Shown here one piece after another: positions 1 through 8,141 of a stretch of DNA of 64,000 bases. Position numbers and translations under genes: made by a program. Source of the stretch: Bosea sp. Tri-49. GTDB taxonomy: Bacteria; Pseudomonadota; Alphaproteobacteria; Rhizobiales; Beijerinckiaceae. Location of the stretch: the NCBI RefSeq assembly GCF_003952665.1, contig NZ_CP017946.1, positions 1,550,001 to 1,614,000 of the forward strand, written 5' to 3'. The stretch's first letter is position 1; each line of letters starts with the position of its first letter. The notes beneath the pieces were generated by a model. It worked only from the letters and a program-made list of their open reading frames with translations, did no database searches and was not told the DNA's origin.

Positions 1-996
1 GAACTGCTTCCCCTCGAACTTTCCGGACTGCGGGACGGCATAGACGCCCTGCGGCAGCGAGAAGTCGAGCTGAATGCGGCTCTGATCCGGCGCATCGACC
101 CCGAAGTCGAACGGCCCGGCCCAGTTCGGGAAGTCGGTTGCGCGCGGCAGTTCGTTGCCGGAGACGGCTTGCACGGTTGCAACGGCGCCCGGCACCAGCG
201 AGGACGTGCCGCCGGGCTGGATCACCTCGAAGTTCGCGCCGGTGAACGGTGGCGTCAGACCACCGCTATCCGTCCACATGGTGATGCCGCCGACGCGGAT
301 CGACTTGATCGCATATTTGCCGCAGCCGATCGTCAGGCGCTTGTAGAGCACCTGGTCGTCGCCATCGTAGACGGCGTAATCCGGCTGCGAGAGATCCGGC
401 GAGTTCCAGCAGCGGCCATAGAGAACTGGAATGCGGTCGCCCGAGCGCGGCAGGTTGCCGCCGCCGGAAACGCCATAGACCGGGCGGTTCTCGGCTTCCT
501 TGTTGGCTTTCGCCTGCGTCGCCTTCGACAGCAGGTATCCGGCACCAGCCAGCAACGCAGCCGACCCGGCCGCCCAGATCGTGCCACCAACAGCACTCGA
601 TGCGGCAAGGCCGAGTGCCCCATTGAGCGCGCCAATTGCCCAGAACTGCCCGACCGCCGCCAGCGCGATGGTGGCGACGACCAGGCCGATTGCTGCGCCC
701 ATCTGCTTGCCGCCGCCGCGGCCCGTCTGCCCGCCACCGCCGCCACCCTGAGGCAAATAGACGATGACGACGGTGTCTTGCGGCCCAACGGTCGTGTGGC
801 GCCACTGCTTGCGCAGACGAACGGAGAAATCCGTCACCGCCAGCGGCTGCCCCTTGCGGTGCAGGCTGACGATATGCGGGCGCGAGCGGTCCGCATGCCG
901 TCGCACCAGCGTCGACAGTCGGCGCCGGCCACGCGGCGTGATGATGCCGTCGCCGGCCTTCTGGCCGTCGCAGCGCTGGAAGAGGATTGCTGTCAT
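1..996 (-). CDS. Tail tip / host specificity protein (TipJ-like), 3' end outside window
   Basis: The minus-strand frame stays open from the ATG at 996 to the window edge, giving at least 332 residues. A glycine run near residues 84-98 is followed by a long alanine/glycine-rich hydrophobic stretch (about residues 99-160), then a segment with YGVSGG and IPVLYGR. This layout is typical of J/TipJ proteins at the tip of siphophage tails, which contact the cell envelope. The start lies 2 bp from the stop of the NlpC/P60-like gene, the usual gene order. The family call is from architecture; receptor specificity cannot be read here. Confidence 0.75.
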   Translation of the reverse strand, partial: MTAILFQRCDGQKAGDGIITPRGRRRLSTLVRRHADRSRPHIVSLHRKGQPLAVTDFSVRLRKQWRHTTVGPQDTVVIVYLPQGGGGGGQTGRGGGKQMGAAIGLVVATIALAAVGQFWAIGALNGALGLAASSAVGGTIWAAGSAALLAGAGYLLSKATQAKANKEAENRPVYGVSGGGNLPRSGDRIPVLYGRCWNSPDLSQPDYAVYDGDDQVLYKRLTIGCGKYAIKSIRVGGITMWTDSGGLTPPFTGANFEVIQPGGTSSLVPGAVATVQAVSGNELPRATDFPNWAGPFDFGVDAPDQSRIQLDFSLPQGVYAVPQSGKFEGKQF

Positions 997-997
997 G

Positions 998-1405
998 TCA
1001 GGCGGGTACGTAGAAGCTCGGGCTGGCCCAGTTGCGGGCGGAGAGTTCGAGCAGGCTGTCGAAGACGACGCCGTGCTCTTCGTCAGTGTGCAGCACCCCG
1101 CCGCCATCGAGGGCGAGCCAGGTGCCGCAGTGAACCGCGGCGCGGCTCGGGCCGTGGCCGCGACGGGTCATGAAGACGACGGCGCCGTGCTCCGGCTCAG
1201 CGACCTGGCGCCAGTCGCCTGCCTCGTCGCGACCCGCCATCAAGGCGATGAGCTCGCGCTTGCTCTCCGGCACGCTCAGCACGATCGGCAGCGGGCGGCC
1301 GAAGATCTGCGCCTGACTGAGCCGGGTCAGCTCCCAGCAGTGCAGGCCGGTACGATCGTAGGGCTTGCCGATGTGGGCAGCGAGAAAGCTCTCGACGCTC
1401 ACCAC
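998..1405 (-). CDS. NlpC/P60-like tail peptidase
   Basis: This 135-residue protein has GLHCWELTR near residues 21-29, placing a cysteine where NlpC/P60 enzymes carry their nucleophile. Histidines near residues 73 and 92 could complete the catalytic set. Such proteins sit in the tail tip of siphophages and gene transfer agents and cut peptidoglycan during DNA entry. It lies just before the TipJ-like gene, as in GTA clusters. Its start overlaps the end of the upstream 75-aa gene by 7 bp. Exact catalytic residues are inferred, not proven. Confidence 0.75.
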   Translation of the reverse strand: MVSVESFLAAHIGKPYDRTGLHCWELTRLSQAQIFGRPLPIVLSVPESKRELIALMAGRDEAGDWRQVAEPEHGAVVFMTRRGHGPSRAAVHCGTWLALDGGGVLHTDEEHGVVFDSLLELSARNWASPSFYVPA

Positions 1406-1626
1406 CGCCCCATGCAGACCCGCAGCACGCCGTTAGCGTCGAAGACCCTCATGGTGCCGTCGGCACCGATTACTAAGCGCGAACCGATATTGATCGAGCC
1501 GGCGACAATCGACCCGAGATCGGCGTCGATAGCTGTCAACTCTGAGGATTTGGCCGCGGCGACAGTGGGGATCACCGCTGCAGCAGGCGCGGCGCCGAGC
1601 AGCGCGAGAAATTGACGACGAAGCAC
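1399..1626 (-). CDS. Small tail-module protein with signal-like N-terminus
   Basis: The GTG at 1626 is preceded by AGGAGAG at good spacing, giving 75 residues. It begins LRRQFLALLGAAPAAA, resembling a secretion or lipoprotein leader. It ends with an IVAGSINIG...ADGTMRVFDANG segment like those found in phage tip or fibre proteins. The 3' end overlaps the NlpC/P60-like start. An ATG farther upstream at 1779 would overlap the divergent gene and is less likely. Function is unknown; a tail-tip accessory role is inferred from position. Confidence 0.6.
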   Translation of the reverse strand: MLRRQFLALLGAAPAAAVIPTVAAAKSSELTAIDADLGSIVAGSINIGSRLVIGADGTMRVFDANGVLRVCMGRW

Positions 1627-1638
1627 TTCGGCTCTCCT

Positions 1639-1932
1639 ATGGAACAGGAACGATGGGAGGACGACTTGGACGACAGAGAACGTGCTGATGCCGTGGCGCA
1701 TCGGATCGCGATGGCTTCGCTCATGCAGACCATCTACGGAGCCTTGATGAATGCCGGCAGCAAAGCTGACTTCCGCCAAATGGCGCAGGCGCTAGAAGAG
1801 GCGACCGTCAAGAATTTGGAGCAACTGAGCACCCAGGCTGATGAGCTAACTACCGAGTACGTGCGCGAGGCGGCGTCCGGCTATGTGAGCCGGTTCTTCG
1901 CATCGATCCGAGTACCACCGCACCTGCCGTGA
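1639..1932 (+). CDS. Small acidic helical protein on the opposite strand
   Basis: This 97-residue protein (from the ATG at 1639; a TTG at 1612 is possible) is rich in Asp, Glu and Ala and probably all helical. It contains a DDLDDRERADAVAHR segment near the start. It lies between two leftward tail genes and reads rightward. I recognise no family. No clear ribosome binding site precedes 1639, so the start is uncertain. It fits the pattern of cargo genes placed between structural genes. Confidence 0.5.
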   Translation: MEQERWEDDLDDRERADAVAHRIAMASLMQTIYGALMNAGSKADFRQMAQALEEATVKNLEQLSTQADELTTEYVREAASGYVSRFFASIRVPPHLP

Positions 1933-1950
1933 ATCGCGCCGGCGGCGCGA

Positions 1951-2463
1951 TCACTGCCCATAGAGCGCAGGATACAGATCGAGGTCATAAGTCAGGCCGG
2001 GGAACGCCTGCATCTCGACCTCCTCATATGAAAGCTCTCCCTCGGCCGAGTAGGCGTTGAGCGAGACCTTGCGCAGGTTGAGGCCGAAATAGACCTCGGG
2101 GTTGTTGAGGTCGTTGGTCGAGTAGGTGCGATAGACCAGCGTGAAGGGGTAATCCGATGAGATTGCGCCTCGAAGCGCGTCCTGCAGCTGACCCGAGACG
2201 TTGTCGATCCGGATCTTCGCCTTTGAGACGCCGCCCTCTTCCTGGCTGGGCAGCGTGAAGCCGAAGTCCACGATCTTGAACACGGCCGCAAGATTGCCCG
2301 GCACCGGCAGCGAGACAGCCTCGTACTCGCCGGCAATGCGGGTGCCCTGCACGAAGCGCTGGGGCTCATCGAAAGTCGGGTGGTTGAACTCCAGCGTGTG
2401 GAGGATGTCTCCGGAAACGTCGACGGCCGCATAAGCTTCCTGAAGCGCAACAGAGAGGGCCAC
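1951..2463 (-). CDS. DUF1833-like tail protein
   Basis: I chose the GTG at 2463 because GGAGG lies 5 nt upstream; this gives 170 residues. It begins ALSVALQEAYAAVD and continues with strands containing LEFNHPTF, AGEYEAV and PLSYEE-like acidic turns, matching the short DUF1833 proteins of siphophage tail modules. The gene sits between the tape-measure end and the tip genes, where a distal-tail or baseplate-type component is expected. The longer upstream reading frame lacks a ribosome binding site. Its molecular role is not established. Confidence 0.7.
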   Translation of the reverse strand: MALSVALQEAYAAVDVSGDILHTLEFNHPTFDEPQRFVQGTRIAGEYEAVSLPVPGNLAAVFKIVDFGFTLPSQEEGGVSKAKIRIDNVSGQLQDALRGAISSDYPFTLVYRTYSTNDLNNPEVYFGLNLRKVSLNAYSAEGELSYEEVEMQAFPGLTYDLDLYPALYGQ

Positions 2464-2536
2464 GAGAACCTCCAGATTCGACACTGCAACCGCAGCGTGC
2501 TTGGCTAACCCCCGGGGACGGGAGGGGTTCGAATGA

Positions 2537-2797
2537 ATGATGAGGCCGACGTTACGGGCGCTGCCGTATTGGGCAACGCACGCGCAGCTGAACGCGCTGA
2601 TCGCCACGCTTATTGAGAAAAGCGCGCTGTCCGAGTTCGAGATGGAACGCATGATGAAATCAGCGATCACCACGCTCAGCTCTGTTCAGGTCGTTCGCAC
2701 AAACGATCCCGAGCGATTGCAGAACGCGCGGGAGCTTCTCGAACACGCTCGCTTGGCTATGCGGGAAAGCATGAGATCTGTGCCTATCAAACTTTGA
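2537..2797 (+). CDS. Small helical hypothetical protein
   Basis: This frame encodes 86 residues, mostly helical, including LLEHARLAMRESMRS near the C-terminus. A GGGAGGGG tract lies 10 nt before the ATG. A second ATG at 2533 in another frame is closer to that tract but opens only a 27-codon frame. The gene reads against the surrounding leftward tail genes and is followed by another rightward small gene. No family was recognised. Confidence 0.45.
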   Translation: MMRPTLRALPYWATHAQLNALIATLIEKSALSEFEMERMMKSAITTLSSVQVVRTNDPERLQNARELLEHARLAMRESMRSVPIKL

Positions 2798-2854
2798 GGT
2801 CGAAACGGCCATAAACAATGCCGGCCTCGGTTCGCCGGCCCACAACCGGAGGGA

Positions 2855-3076
2855 ATGATGCCGAACGGAGTTCGAGATCTCGGTCAAACGTCAATTCGCG
2901 GTGCGATACTGACGACTCAAAGCCAGGTCGAGCTGCAGTGCAACGACCGTAGTGGATCACTCTTCCAGCTGACGATGGATCTGCCGAACGCAATGTTCCT
3001 GATGAACATGCTGACGCAGATTCAGCGCGAGACACGCGCGAAGGTGCCTGTTTCACCGCCTGATCTCCCCGATTGA
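2855..3076 (+). CDS. Small hypothetical protein, second gene of a rightward pair
   Basis: This 73-residue protein starts at tandem ATG codons (2855/2858) preceded by GGAGGGA, a strong ribosome binding site. It contains strand-like segments (VELQCNDRSG) and a methionine-rich helix (NAMFLMNMLTQIQRE). Its stop codon directly abuts the stop of the leftward gene ending at 3077. A GCCGGC inverted repeat lies just upstream. No family was recognised; the tail-to-tail fit suggests insertion between structural genes. Confidence 0.55.
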   Translation: MMPNGVRDLGQTSIRGAILTTQSQVELQCNDRSGSLFQLTMDLPNAMFLMNMLTQIQRETRAKVPVSPPDLPD

Positions 3077-3451
3077 CTACCAGTTCCAGACGATCAGCGT
3101 GAAGGAGACGACGACCCGGCTTGCGACCGAAAAATCGGTCGAGAACGCGCCATCCTTGATCTGGCAGACGCGATCGACATAGTAGCCGTTCGGTCGCCAG
3201 ACCGGCATCTTGAACGGCAACGTCCCCTGACGAAGCGTTCTCCGGGCAAACTGCTCGAAGGCCTCCCACTCGGCGAGCGACAGCAACGGGCTGCGCCAAG
3301 GCAGCTCAGTCGCCCGCGGGCCGGGCTGCGGGCGCAGGATGGCCGGTCCGTCCTCGGTCTGGCTCTGGCGCGGCGCGCTGTAGGACTGTCCCGCAACAAT
3401 GCCGTTGACGGGCGAGCGGAACGGCACCTGAGACGGCCAGGCGGCGATCAT
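3077..3451 (-). CDS. Tail-module protein downstream of tape measure
   Basis: The 124-residue product is proline-rich at the start and beta-rich at the end (RVVVSFTLIVW). It follows the tape-measure gene by 2 bp, the position of minor tail or distal-tail proteins in siphophages. I do not recognise a named family with certainty. It is co-transcribed leftward with the tape measure and is probably part of the tail tip complex. Confidence 0.6.
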   Translation of the reverse strand: MIAAWPSQVPFRSPVNGIVAGQSYSAPRQSQTEDGPAILRPQPGPRATELPWRSPLLSLAEWEAFEQFARRTLRQGTLPFKMPVWRPNGYYVDRVCQIKDGAFSTDFSVASRVVVSFTLIVWNW

Positions 3452-3453
3452 GC

Positions 3454-5403
3454 TCAGCCCCTCAGCTGCCGGCCGGAGCGCACCGCCCCGAAGGCTTGGC
3501 TGATCGCCCCGCGCCCAGTGACGAGATCGTTGGCGATGTCGCCCTTGATGGCCTCGATGATGATCTGCATCGATCCGTCCCGGTTCTGCTGTGGCGTCGC
3601 CTGCACCTGATCCGATACCGTGTTGTTGACGACCACCCGCATCCCGCCCTGGGTGCGCGAAGCGGCAGGGATCGTCGGAACGCGCCCCACCAGCCCGCCA
3701 TCGGCGAATCTGGGGATCTTGCCGGAATTGATCGCATCCAGCAGAGCTCGGTTCTGCTTCGTGGCGCGGGCATTGATGACATACTCGCCGTTGGAGAGAC
3801 GCGCGGAGATCGAGTCGCTGCGGCCGGTGCCAGGCCCGGAGATATAGCCGCCGGAGGCCGCCTTGACGCCGCCGCCGAAGAGTCCGAACAAGCCGCCCAA
3901 ACTGCCGCCGACGCCCTTAGTGCCGAAGATGCCGGCGAGCGGCCCCTCGCCGAGCAGCGCCGCTTGGATTGCAGCCTTGGCCAATGAGGCGATCAACCGC
4001 TTCATTACGTCTCCGGCGCGGCCGCCGTTGATGACGAGATCTTCCAGAGCGTCCACAGCAGCCGAGCCGAAGTACTTCCCGGCTTCATTCAGATCTTTTT
4101 GCGCTTGCTTGGTCCGCTCGATGCTCTCGCGGTAGCGCTCGTTTGCTCCAACGATCTCGATGATCTTCTGCTTCTGCGCCTCGTCGGTGACGGTGCCGAT
4201 GCGAGCTAGTTCGATCGCTGCAGCGCGCTCAGCTTTGCTCCTGCCGAGCGTCGCCTCTTCCGCCGCGAGAACGCGGTTGGTGCGCTCAAGAGCTTCGATA
4301 TAGCGCTGGACCTGCTCGGTGCGCTGTTCCTCTTCGGACTTGCCGCCGCCGGACCCGCCGCCGGAGGGCTTTCCCGGGTTCCGAGTAACATCGGAACCCA
4401 TATAGTTTCTGGTCGGCCGAGACGGGGGTAGCGCCGTCGTAACCGAGCGATCCTTTTCGCTCGCGACGAAAAGCGCCCTCGCCTCACGAGCCGCGGCCGT
4501 TCTAGCCTGGTCGATCACATCTCGACCACCGGAGTTGCCCAGCGCCATGTCCCGCGCTCGATCGCGCATCGCAGCCCGATCAGCAGATTGCGAATTCTTT
4601 CGGTTCGCCTCGTCTACCTTTTCGAGATAGGTGCCGACCTGGGACAGTAGCCCGGACAGTCCTTGGGCAGCACCAATGATCGCCGCCTTGCTATTCGAAG
4701 CGAAAGAGGCCCAAGCGCTATTCCAGGCGTCGTCAAATTGTTTGGCCTTTGCAATGACGTCGCTGTCGAGAACTGATCCGGCCTGACCCGCTTCTCGAGC
4801 GAGGTCATTCAGCGCACCAGCGCCCCGCTCAAGCAGCGGGATAAAATCCTTCGGCAGGCCGAATTTTTCGGCGATCTCAACCTTATCCATTTCGGTCGCA
4901 GCGCGACTAATCAGATCGGCTGCGACCGAAAGGGCAGTGTTGGTATTGATGACCTCGCCGGTGCGCGATTTCAGCTTGAGATTGTTCGCTTCGAAGAGAC
5001 GCGACAGCTCCGTCTCTTCGGTTCTAGCCTCATTGAGCTTCTTCGCCAGCCCTTCAATCCCGGCGTCAAATTCCTTGCCGGCTACCCCCTTGCTCTGAGC
5101 AGCCAGGCGCAGTTCCTGGAAACGCTGAAGGTCTACGCCCACACGGCGAGAGGTTTCGCCAAAGGACGCAATCTCCGCATTTGCGTCTGCGAAGCTCTTG
5201 ATGATTCTGTCGATCGAGAACGCAGCGATGGCGCCCTTGAGCGCACCGAGGCCAAAATCGCCGCCGAGCGTCGGGTTTGCCTTGCGAAATTTCGCCTCGA
5301 TGTCGTCGGCAGCCTCCTCAGCAAGCCGAGCAGACGCCTTGAGCTGACGCTCCAATTGCTGGATGTTGGCGCCAACCGAAACGATCAGGTCCTGACCTGC
5401 CAT
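3454..5403 (-). CDS. Tail tape measure protein
   Basis: The 649-residue protein begins DLIVSVGANIQQLERQLK, the classic start of tape-measure proteins. Long alpha-helical stretches follow, with a Gly/Ser linker near residues 340-350 and a charged coiled region to about residue 440. The C-terminus has glycine-rich LGGLFGLFGGG and the motif SGGYISGPGTGRSDSI, common in lambda-type tape measures. It sets tail length and helps DNA pass the inner membrane. It is shorter than many, predicting a modest tail. It lies after the tail chaperones, though cargo now separates them by nearly 6 kb. Confidence 0.9.
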   Translation of the reverse strand: MAGQDLIVSVGANIQQLERQLKASARLAEEAADDIEAKFRKANPTLGGDFGLGALKGAIAAFSIDRIIKSFADANAEIASFGETSRRVGVDLQRFQELRLAAQSKGVAGKEFDAGIEGLAKKLNEARTEETELSRLFEANNLKLKSRTGEVINTNTALSVAADLISRAATEMDKVEIAEKFGLPKDFIPLLERGAGALNDLAREAGQAGSVLDSDVIAKAKQFDDAWNSAWASFASNSKAAIIGAAQGLSGLLSQVGTYLEKVDEANRKNSQSADRAAMRDRARDMALGNSGGRDVIDQARTAAAREARALFVASEKDRSVTTALPPSRPTRNYMGSDVTRNPGKPSGGGSGGGKSEEEQRTEQVQRYIEALERTNRVLAAEEATLGRSKAERAAAIELARIGTVTDEAQKQKIIEIVGANERYRESIERTKQAQKDLNEAGKYFGSAAVDALEDLVINGGRAGDVMKRLIASLAKAAIQAALLGEGPLAGIFGTKGVGGSLGGLFGLFGGGVKAASGGYISGPGTGRSDSISARLSNGEYVINARATKQNRALLDAINSGKIPRFADGGLVGRVPTIPAASRTQGGMRVVVNNTVSDQVQATPQQNRDGSMQIIIEAIKGDIANDLVTGRGAISQAFGAVRSGRQLRG

Positions 5404-5433
5404 TGTATCTAGCCTTCGGGGAGGAGTTGGGTC

Positions 5434-5727
5434 TTGAGCGGATTTTTGAAGCTTCTGGGCATTCTGATGATGCTTGTCGGCGGCGGTGTATTACTCGTCG
5501 CGTCGAGTGCCCTTCACGAAATTCTTGCTGCAACTGGAATCGGGCTTGGAGCGGTCGTCTTAGCGCTGGGGACCATCGCCGACTTGCTCGACACCATCCT
5601 TCTGCATCTTCGCGCGAAATTTCCTGTCGAGGATGCGCGCATCTTAGCGGGAGCATCCGTGGCGGTAGCGCAACCACAACCTTCAAAAGAGCAGGAGGTG
5701 ACGTGGAAAAGCCGCGGGACACGGTAA
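5434..5727 (+). CDS. Small two-helix membrane protein (TTG start)
   Basis: The TTG at 5434 is preceded by GGGAGGAG at good spacing. The 97-residue product has two likely membrane helices (about residues 5-24 and 28-50) and a short charged tail. It reads rightward, opposite to the tape-measure gene whose start is only 30 bp away, and is followed 20 bp on by a lipoprotein gene. The pair could affect the envelope, for example superinfection exclusion or lysis, but no family is recognised. Confidence 0.55.
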   Translation: MSGFLKLLGILMMLVGGGVLLVASSALHEILAATGIGLGAVVLALGTIADLLDTILLHLRAKFPVEDARILAGASVAVAQPQPSKEQEVTWKSRGTR

Positions 5728-5747
5728 CGAACGAGAGAACTGCTTCA

Positions 5748-6068
5748 ATGAAATCGGTCTTGGTTTTGACGGCTCTGCTGCTATCAGCCTGCGCCTCTCC
5801 GGCTACGGTCAACCGCCTGAAGTTCACGACGTTCGATATCGGGAAGGACGGCAGATCGTTCGTCTATGTCGCCCAGGCCGATGCCATTCATCCTCACGAC
5901 ACCCGCGACGGCGAGGAATATCACCAGGGCGTGCTTCAGGATTGGCTACGTCAAAACTCGTTATGCCCATCGGACTACGTGATCACCAACAGGCGCGTGC
6001 TGGTCGAGACACAGGGCCTCTTCGGAACGGTGGCGAAGATCACCTATGAAGGCCGCTGCAAAACCTGA
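5748..6068 (+). CDS. Predicted lipoprotein
   Basis: The 106-residue product starts with a short signal peptide ending in LLLSAC, a lipobox with the lipidated cysteine near residue 16. The mature part contains two further cysteines that could form a disulfide. It shares a rightward two-gene unit with the preceding membrane protein and is followed by a clear terminator. Prophage lipoproteins often block superinfection or act as outer-membrane spanins. Length and lack of proline richness argue against an Rz1-type spanin. The role is unassigned. Confidence 0.65.
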   Translation: MKSVLVLTALLLSACASPATVNRLKFTTFDIGKDGRSFVYVAQADAIHPHDTRDGEEYHQGVLQDWLRQNSLCPSDYVITNRRVLVETQGLFGTVAKITYEGRCKT

Positions 6069-6081
6069 TTGTGCTGGCGAA

Positions 6082-6115
6082 GGGCAACCCGAGTTAGCCG
6101 GGTTGCCCTCTTTCT
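6082..6115 (+). terminator. Rho-independent terminator after lipoprotein gene
   Basis: A perfect 10-bp stem (GGGCAACCCG with CGGGTTGCCC) and a 7-nt loop lie 13 bp after the lipoprotein stop, followed by TCTTTCTC. It closes the rightward membrane/lipoprotein unit. Confidence 0.8.
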
Positions 6116-6119
6116 CGCC

Positions 6120-6275
6120 TGCCGCACCGCTCCTTGGCCCGCCAAGCCTAGCCTTGCCTGCCTTGCCCGGCCTCGCCTTGCCTATCCTTACAATGGCTTG
6201 CCTTGCCTGCCCCGCCTCCCTCGACACGCCAGACCATACCTTGCCTGAACACGCCTGCCATGTTGCCCGAAGGCC
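6120..6275. repeat. Degenerate CCTTGCC-rich repeat tract in a non-coding spacer
   Basis: Copies of CCTTGCC, TTGCCTG and close variants recur about eight times in 110 bp, giving a strong pyrimidine bias on the plus strand. The tract lies between a terminator and the 3' end of a leftward gene, so it is probably untranslated. An open frame crossing it encodes only low-complexity Pro/Leu/Ala sequence. Confidence 0.6.
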
Positions 6276-6314
6276 GCGCAGTTGATTGGGGAACCCGCGC
6301 CGTAACCCCGACTC

Positions 6315-6821
6315 TCACTGATGCGTCGCCTTAGGTAGATGCTTCAGCGTCTCATCGACGACTTCGAATAAGTCGGCGAACTCTTTTAGATCCTTGTACC
6401 TCTGCCGCCATGCAGCGAGCTCAGCAAAGGCACGCTGCAGCACGATCTTGCGCGTCCGGCTCTGCGACAACGCATGGCCGGCCTCGCGGTAATGCGAGGT
6501 ATGCCCCTCGGCAATATGCACATAGGCCCGCTGGCGAACCGCCGGCTTGTCCTCCGAAGTGTAGATCGCGACCACCGACCGGATCAGACCCCTCGCTTGA
6601 TGCAACCGATGTTGCTCGGCGGCGGCGCTGTCGTCCCACTCGAAGAACGAATGCAGCGGGCTGTTGCCGTGCCTTGCATCGGCGAGGACGTCCTCAGGCG
6701 TCAGCTCCCCCTTCTTCTGCTGGCGCAGCATTTCGATGTGCTGGCCAACCAGGGATGCGTTCTGCACCGCCCCTTTCTGGAATCGGGCTCCCTCCGCGAA
6801 TTCAAAGCCCGCGATCTTCAT
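6315..6821 (-). CDS. Uncharacterised phage protein
   Basis: The 168-residue protein has HSFFEWDDSAAAEQHRLHQARGL in its middle (only part of which is a recognisable motif, FFEWDD near residue 60). It is otherwise helical and charged. I recall similar proteins in phage genomes but cannot name a function. Its start overlaps the end of the next gene by 4 bp, so the two are translationally coupled. It lies between the tape measure and the tail chaperones, outside the usual tail gene set. Confidence 0.65.
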   Translation of the reverse strand: MKIAGFEFAEGARFQKGAVQNASLVGQHIEMLRQQKKGELTPEDVLADARHGNSPLHSFFEWDDSAAAEQHRLHQARGLIRSVVAIYTSEDKPAVRQRAYVHIAEGHTSHYREAGHALSQSRTRKIVLQRAFAELAAWRQRYKDLKEFADLFEVVDETLKHLPKATHQ

Positions 6822-7480
6822 GCCGCCAGCCTTTCGAGATCGCGCTCGGTGGCGACATGGTACATGCCGTTCATGCCGTCCTTTTCAGGCCGCCACTCGC
6901 CGACGCCGACAGCGAAGCCTGCGGTGTTGAGCAGGTTCAGGATCTGGCTCTCCGAGAGGACGTTCGCGTTGTAACGGATCAGTATCTTGGCGTGCCAGTC
7001 GGTGAACTCGCCCCGATAGCGCAGGTCGGCGGTACCCATGCCAACCCTCACCATGTCCTCGCGCATGTTCGGTGCGCTGCCCATAATTCGCACCAGATTG
7101 GCGCGGGATCGACACCCGTCAAACGCGCCGACCACGTCCGCATCCTCGCCGAGCACATGGAACGCCTGTCTCGCTGCGACTTTCGTGATGCCGGCCACCG
7201 AAGTCCCTGCCGTGACCGCAGCGTTCTTAAAGGCGACGGAAGGGAAGCCGAACCCACCGTCGTCGAGACGATAGAGCGAGGCCTCGAAGTCGGCCCGCGG
7301 GTCTTTGGCCTCGCGTGCGCCCTTCGCCTTCTTCTGCTGCTTGTCCAGCATCTCCTTCTTCGCTTTCACCGACCAAGCGTGAACGATGAGCGGGCTGTCG
7401 CCTACAATCGTCACTTCCATGATGCCGATGTCGAGGGCGGGCAGTTCGATGCCGACCTCTCCTGTCTTCTTCAGTGCCAT
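6818..7480 (-). CDS. Uncharacterised phage protein
   Basis: I prefer the ATG at 7480 because GGAG sits 6 nt upstream; an in-frame ATG at 7492 would add four residues. The product of about 220 residues has a beta-rich start (IMEVTIVGDSPLIVHAW), a basic helix with MLDKQQKKAKG, and a C-terminal half with repeated glycine turns. It is coupled to the following 168-aa gene. Similar proteins occur in phages, but I cannot assign a biochemical role. Confidence 0.65.
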   Translation of the reverse strand: MALKKTGEVGIELPALDIGIMEVTIVGDSPLIVHAWSVKAKKEMLDKQQKKAKGAREAKDPRADFEASLYRLDDGGFGFPSVAFKNAAVTAGTSVAGITKVAARQAFHVLGEDADVVGAFDGCRSRANLVRIMGSAPNMREDMVRVGMGTADLRYRGEFTDWHAKILIRYNANVLSESQILNLLNTAGFAVGVGEWRPEKDGMNGMYHVATERDLERLAA

Positions 7481-7605
7481 TTTCATCTCCATCAGCGCCC
7501 GGCCCGGCAGGCCTGAGACGCACAGGTTCGCTCTCGCGAAACCGAGCGCTGATGAAGCTCTCGAATTCCGCGTCTCTAACCGCCCTGCCGAGGCGGATCT
7601 TCGTG

Positions 7606-8025
7606 TCAGAAGTTCTCGATGCCCTCGACGCGGGCCCTGAAAGCTCGCGCATAGAGGTGATCGAAGTCATTGGCGTCGACGCTCGCCGCCCAGCGGATCG
7701 GTTCTTCCATAACCGCAGGGTCACTCCAGCGGGCCTGGTACCAACCCGCTTGCCCGCAGGCTTCGTATGTGGCGCCTCGCTCGTCGAGATACCGCATCAT
7801 GTATGAGCAGCGGGCGATCTCGTTGCCCCTCGCGATCTCTTCTTCAGTCAGCGTCAACGCGTTGCTCGGCGAGTGCGCCGCGCCCGCCAGAGCCGTCGTC
7901 GGCGCGGCTGAGAATGCCGCGATGCCAGCCACGAAAAGCCGGCGCGTGATGGGACGATCCGTCACCATTTCCCGAGATGTGACGCTACCGGGCGCCTGCC
8001 CGGCGTGATATTCAGCAGCAGCCAT
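7606..8025 (-). CDS. Small exported protein with twin-arginine-like leader
   Basis: The ATG at 8025 follows GAGGA at 5-nt spacing. The 139-residue product carries ITRRLFVAGIAAFSAA near residues 25-40, resembling a Tat or Sec signal, and an ALAGAA cleavage-like site. The mature part is acidic with two cysteines and several tryptophans. A start at 7968 would place the twin arginines nearer the N-terminus. It diverges from the ribbon-helix-helix operon next to it. No family was recognised. Confidence 0.55.
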   Translation of the reverse strand: MAAAEYHAGQAPGSVTSREMVTDRPITRRLFVAGIAAFSAAPTTALAGAAHSPSNALTLTEEEIARGNEIARCSYMMRYLDERGATYEACGQAGWYQARWSDPAVMEEPIRWAASVDANDFDHLYARAFRARVEGIENF

Positions 8026-8094
8026 GACGATCCTCACCGATCGTTGGGGTTAGGGCTGGTTGAGCGCTCCAACGCTCTTCCGGCCCGACTTCAA

Positions 8095-8141
8095 CTGTGT
8101 TAACACAGTTTTTGATGAGGCGTCAATCCGTGTTAACACAG
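8095..8141 (+). promoter_or_regulatory. Two TGTTAACA palindromes, likely RHH operator
   Basis: CTGTGTTAACACAG (8095-8108) is a perfect 14-bp palindrome. CCGTGTTAACACAG (8128-8141) is a second copy with one mismatch. Their starts are 33 bp apart, about three helical turns, on either side of the ATG of the ribbon-helix-helix gene. Such paired sites usually bind RHH dimers cooperatively, so autorepression is likely. The region could also control the divergent exported-protein gene. Confidence 0.65.

Noticed and set aside
2533..2616. 27-codon frame starting 4 bp before the 86-aa gene
   Set aside because: Better spaced to the ribosome binding site but short and without protein-like features; could still be a leader peptide.
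6046..6285. Open frame across the CCTTGCC tract
   Set aside because: It overlaps the terminator and encodes only Pro/Leu/Ala low complexity.
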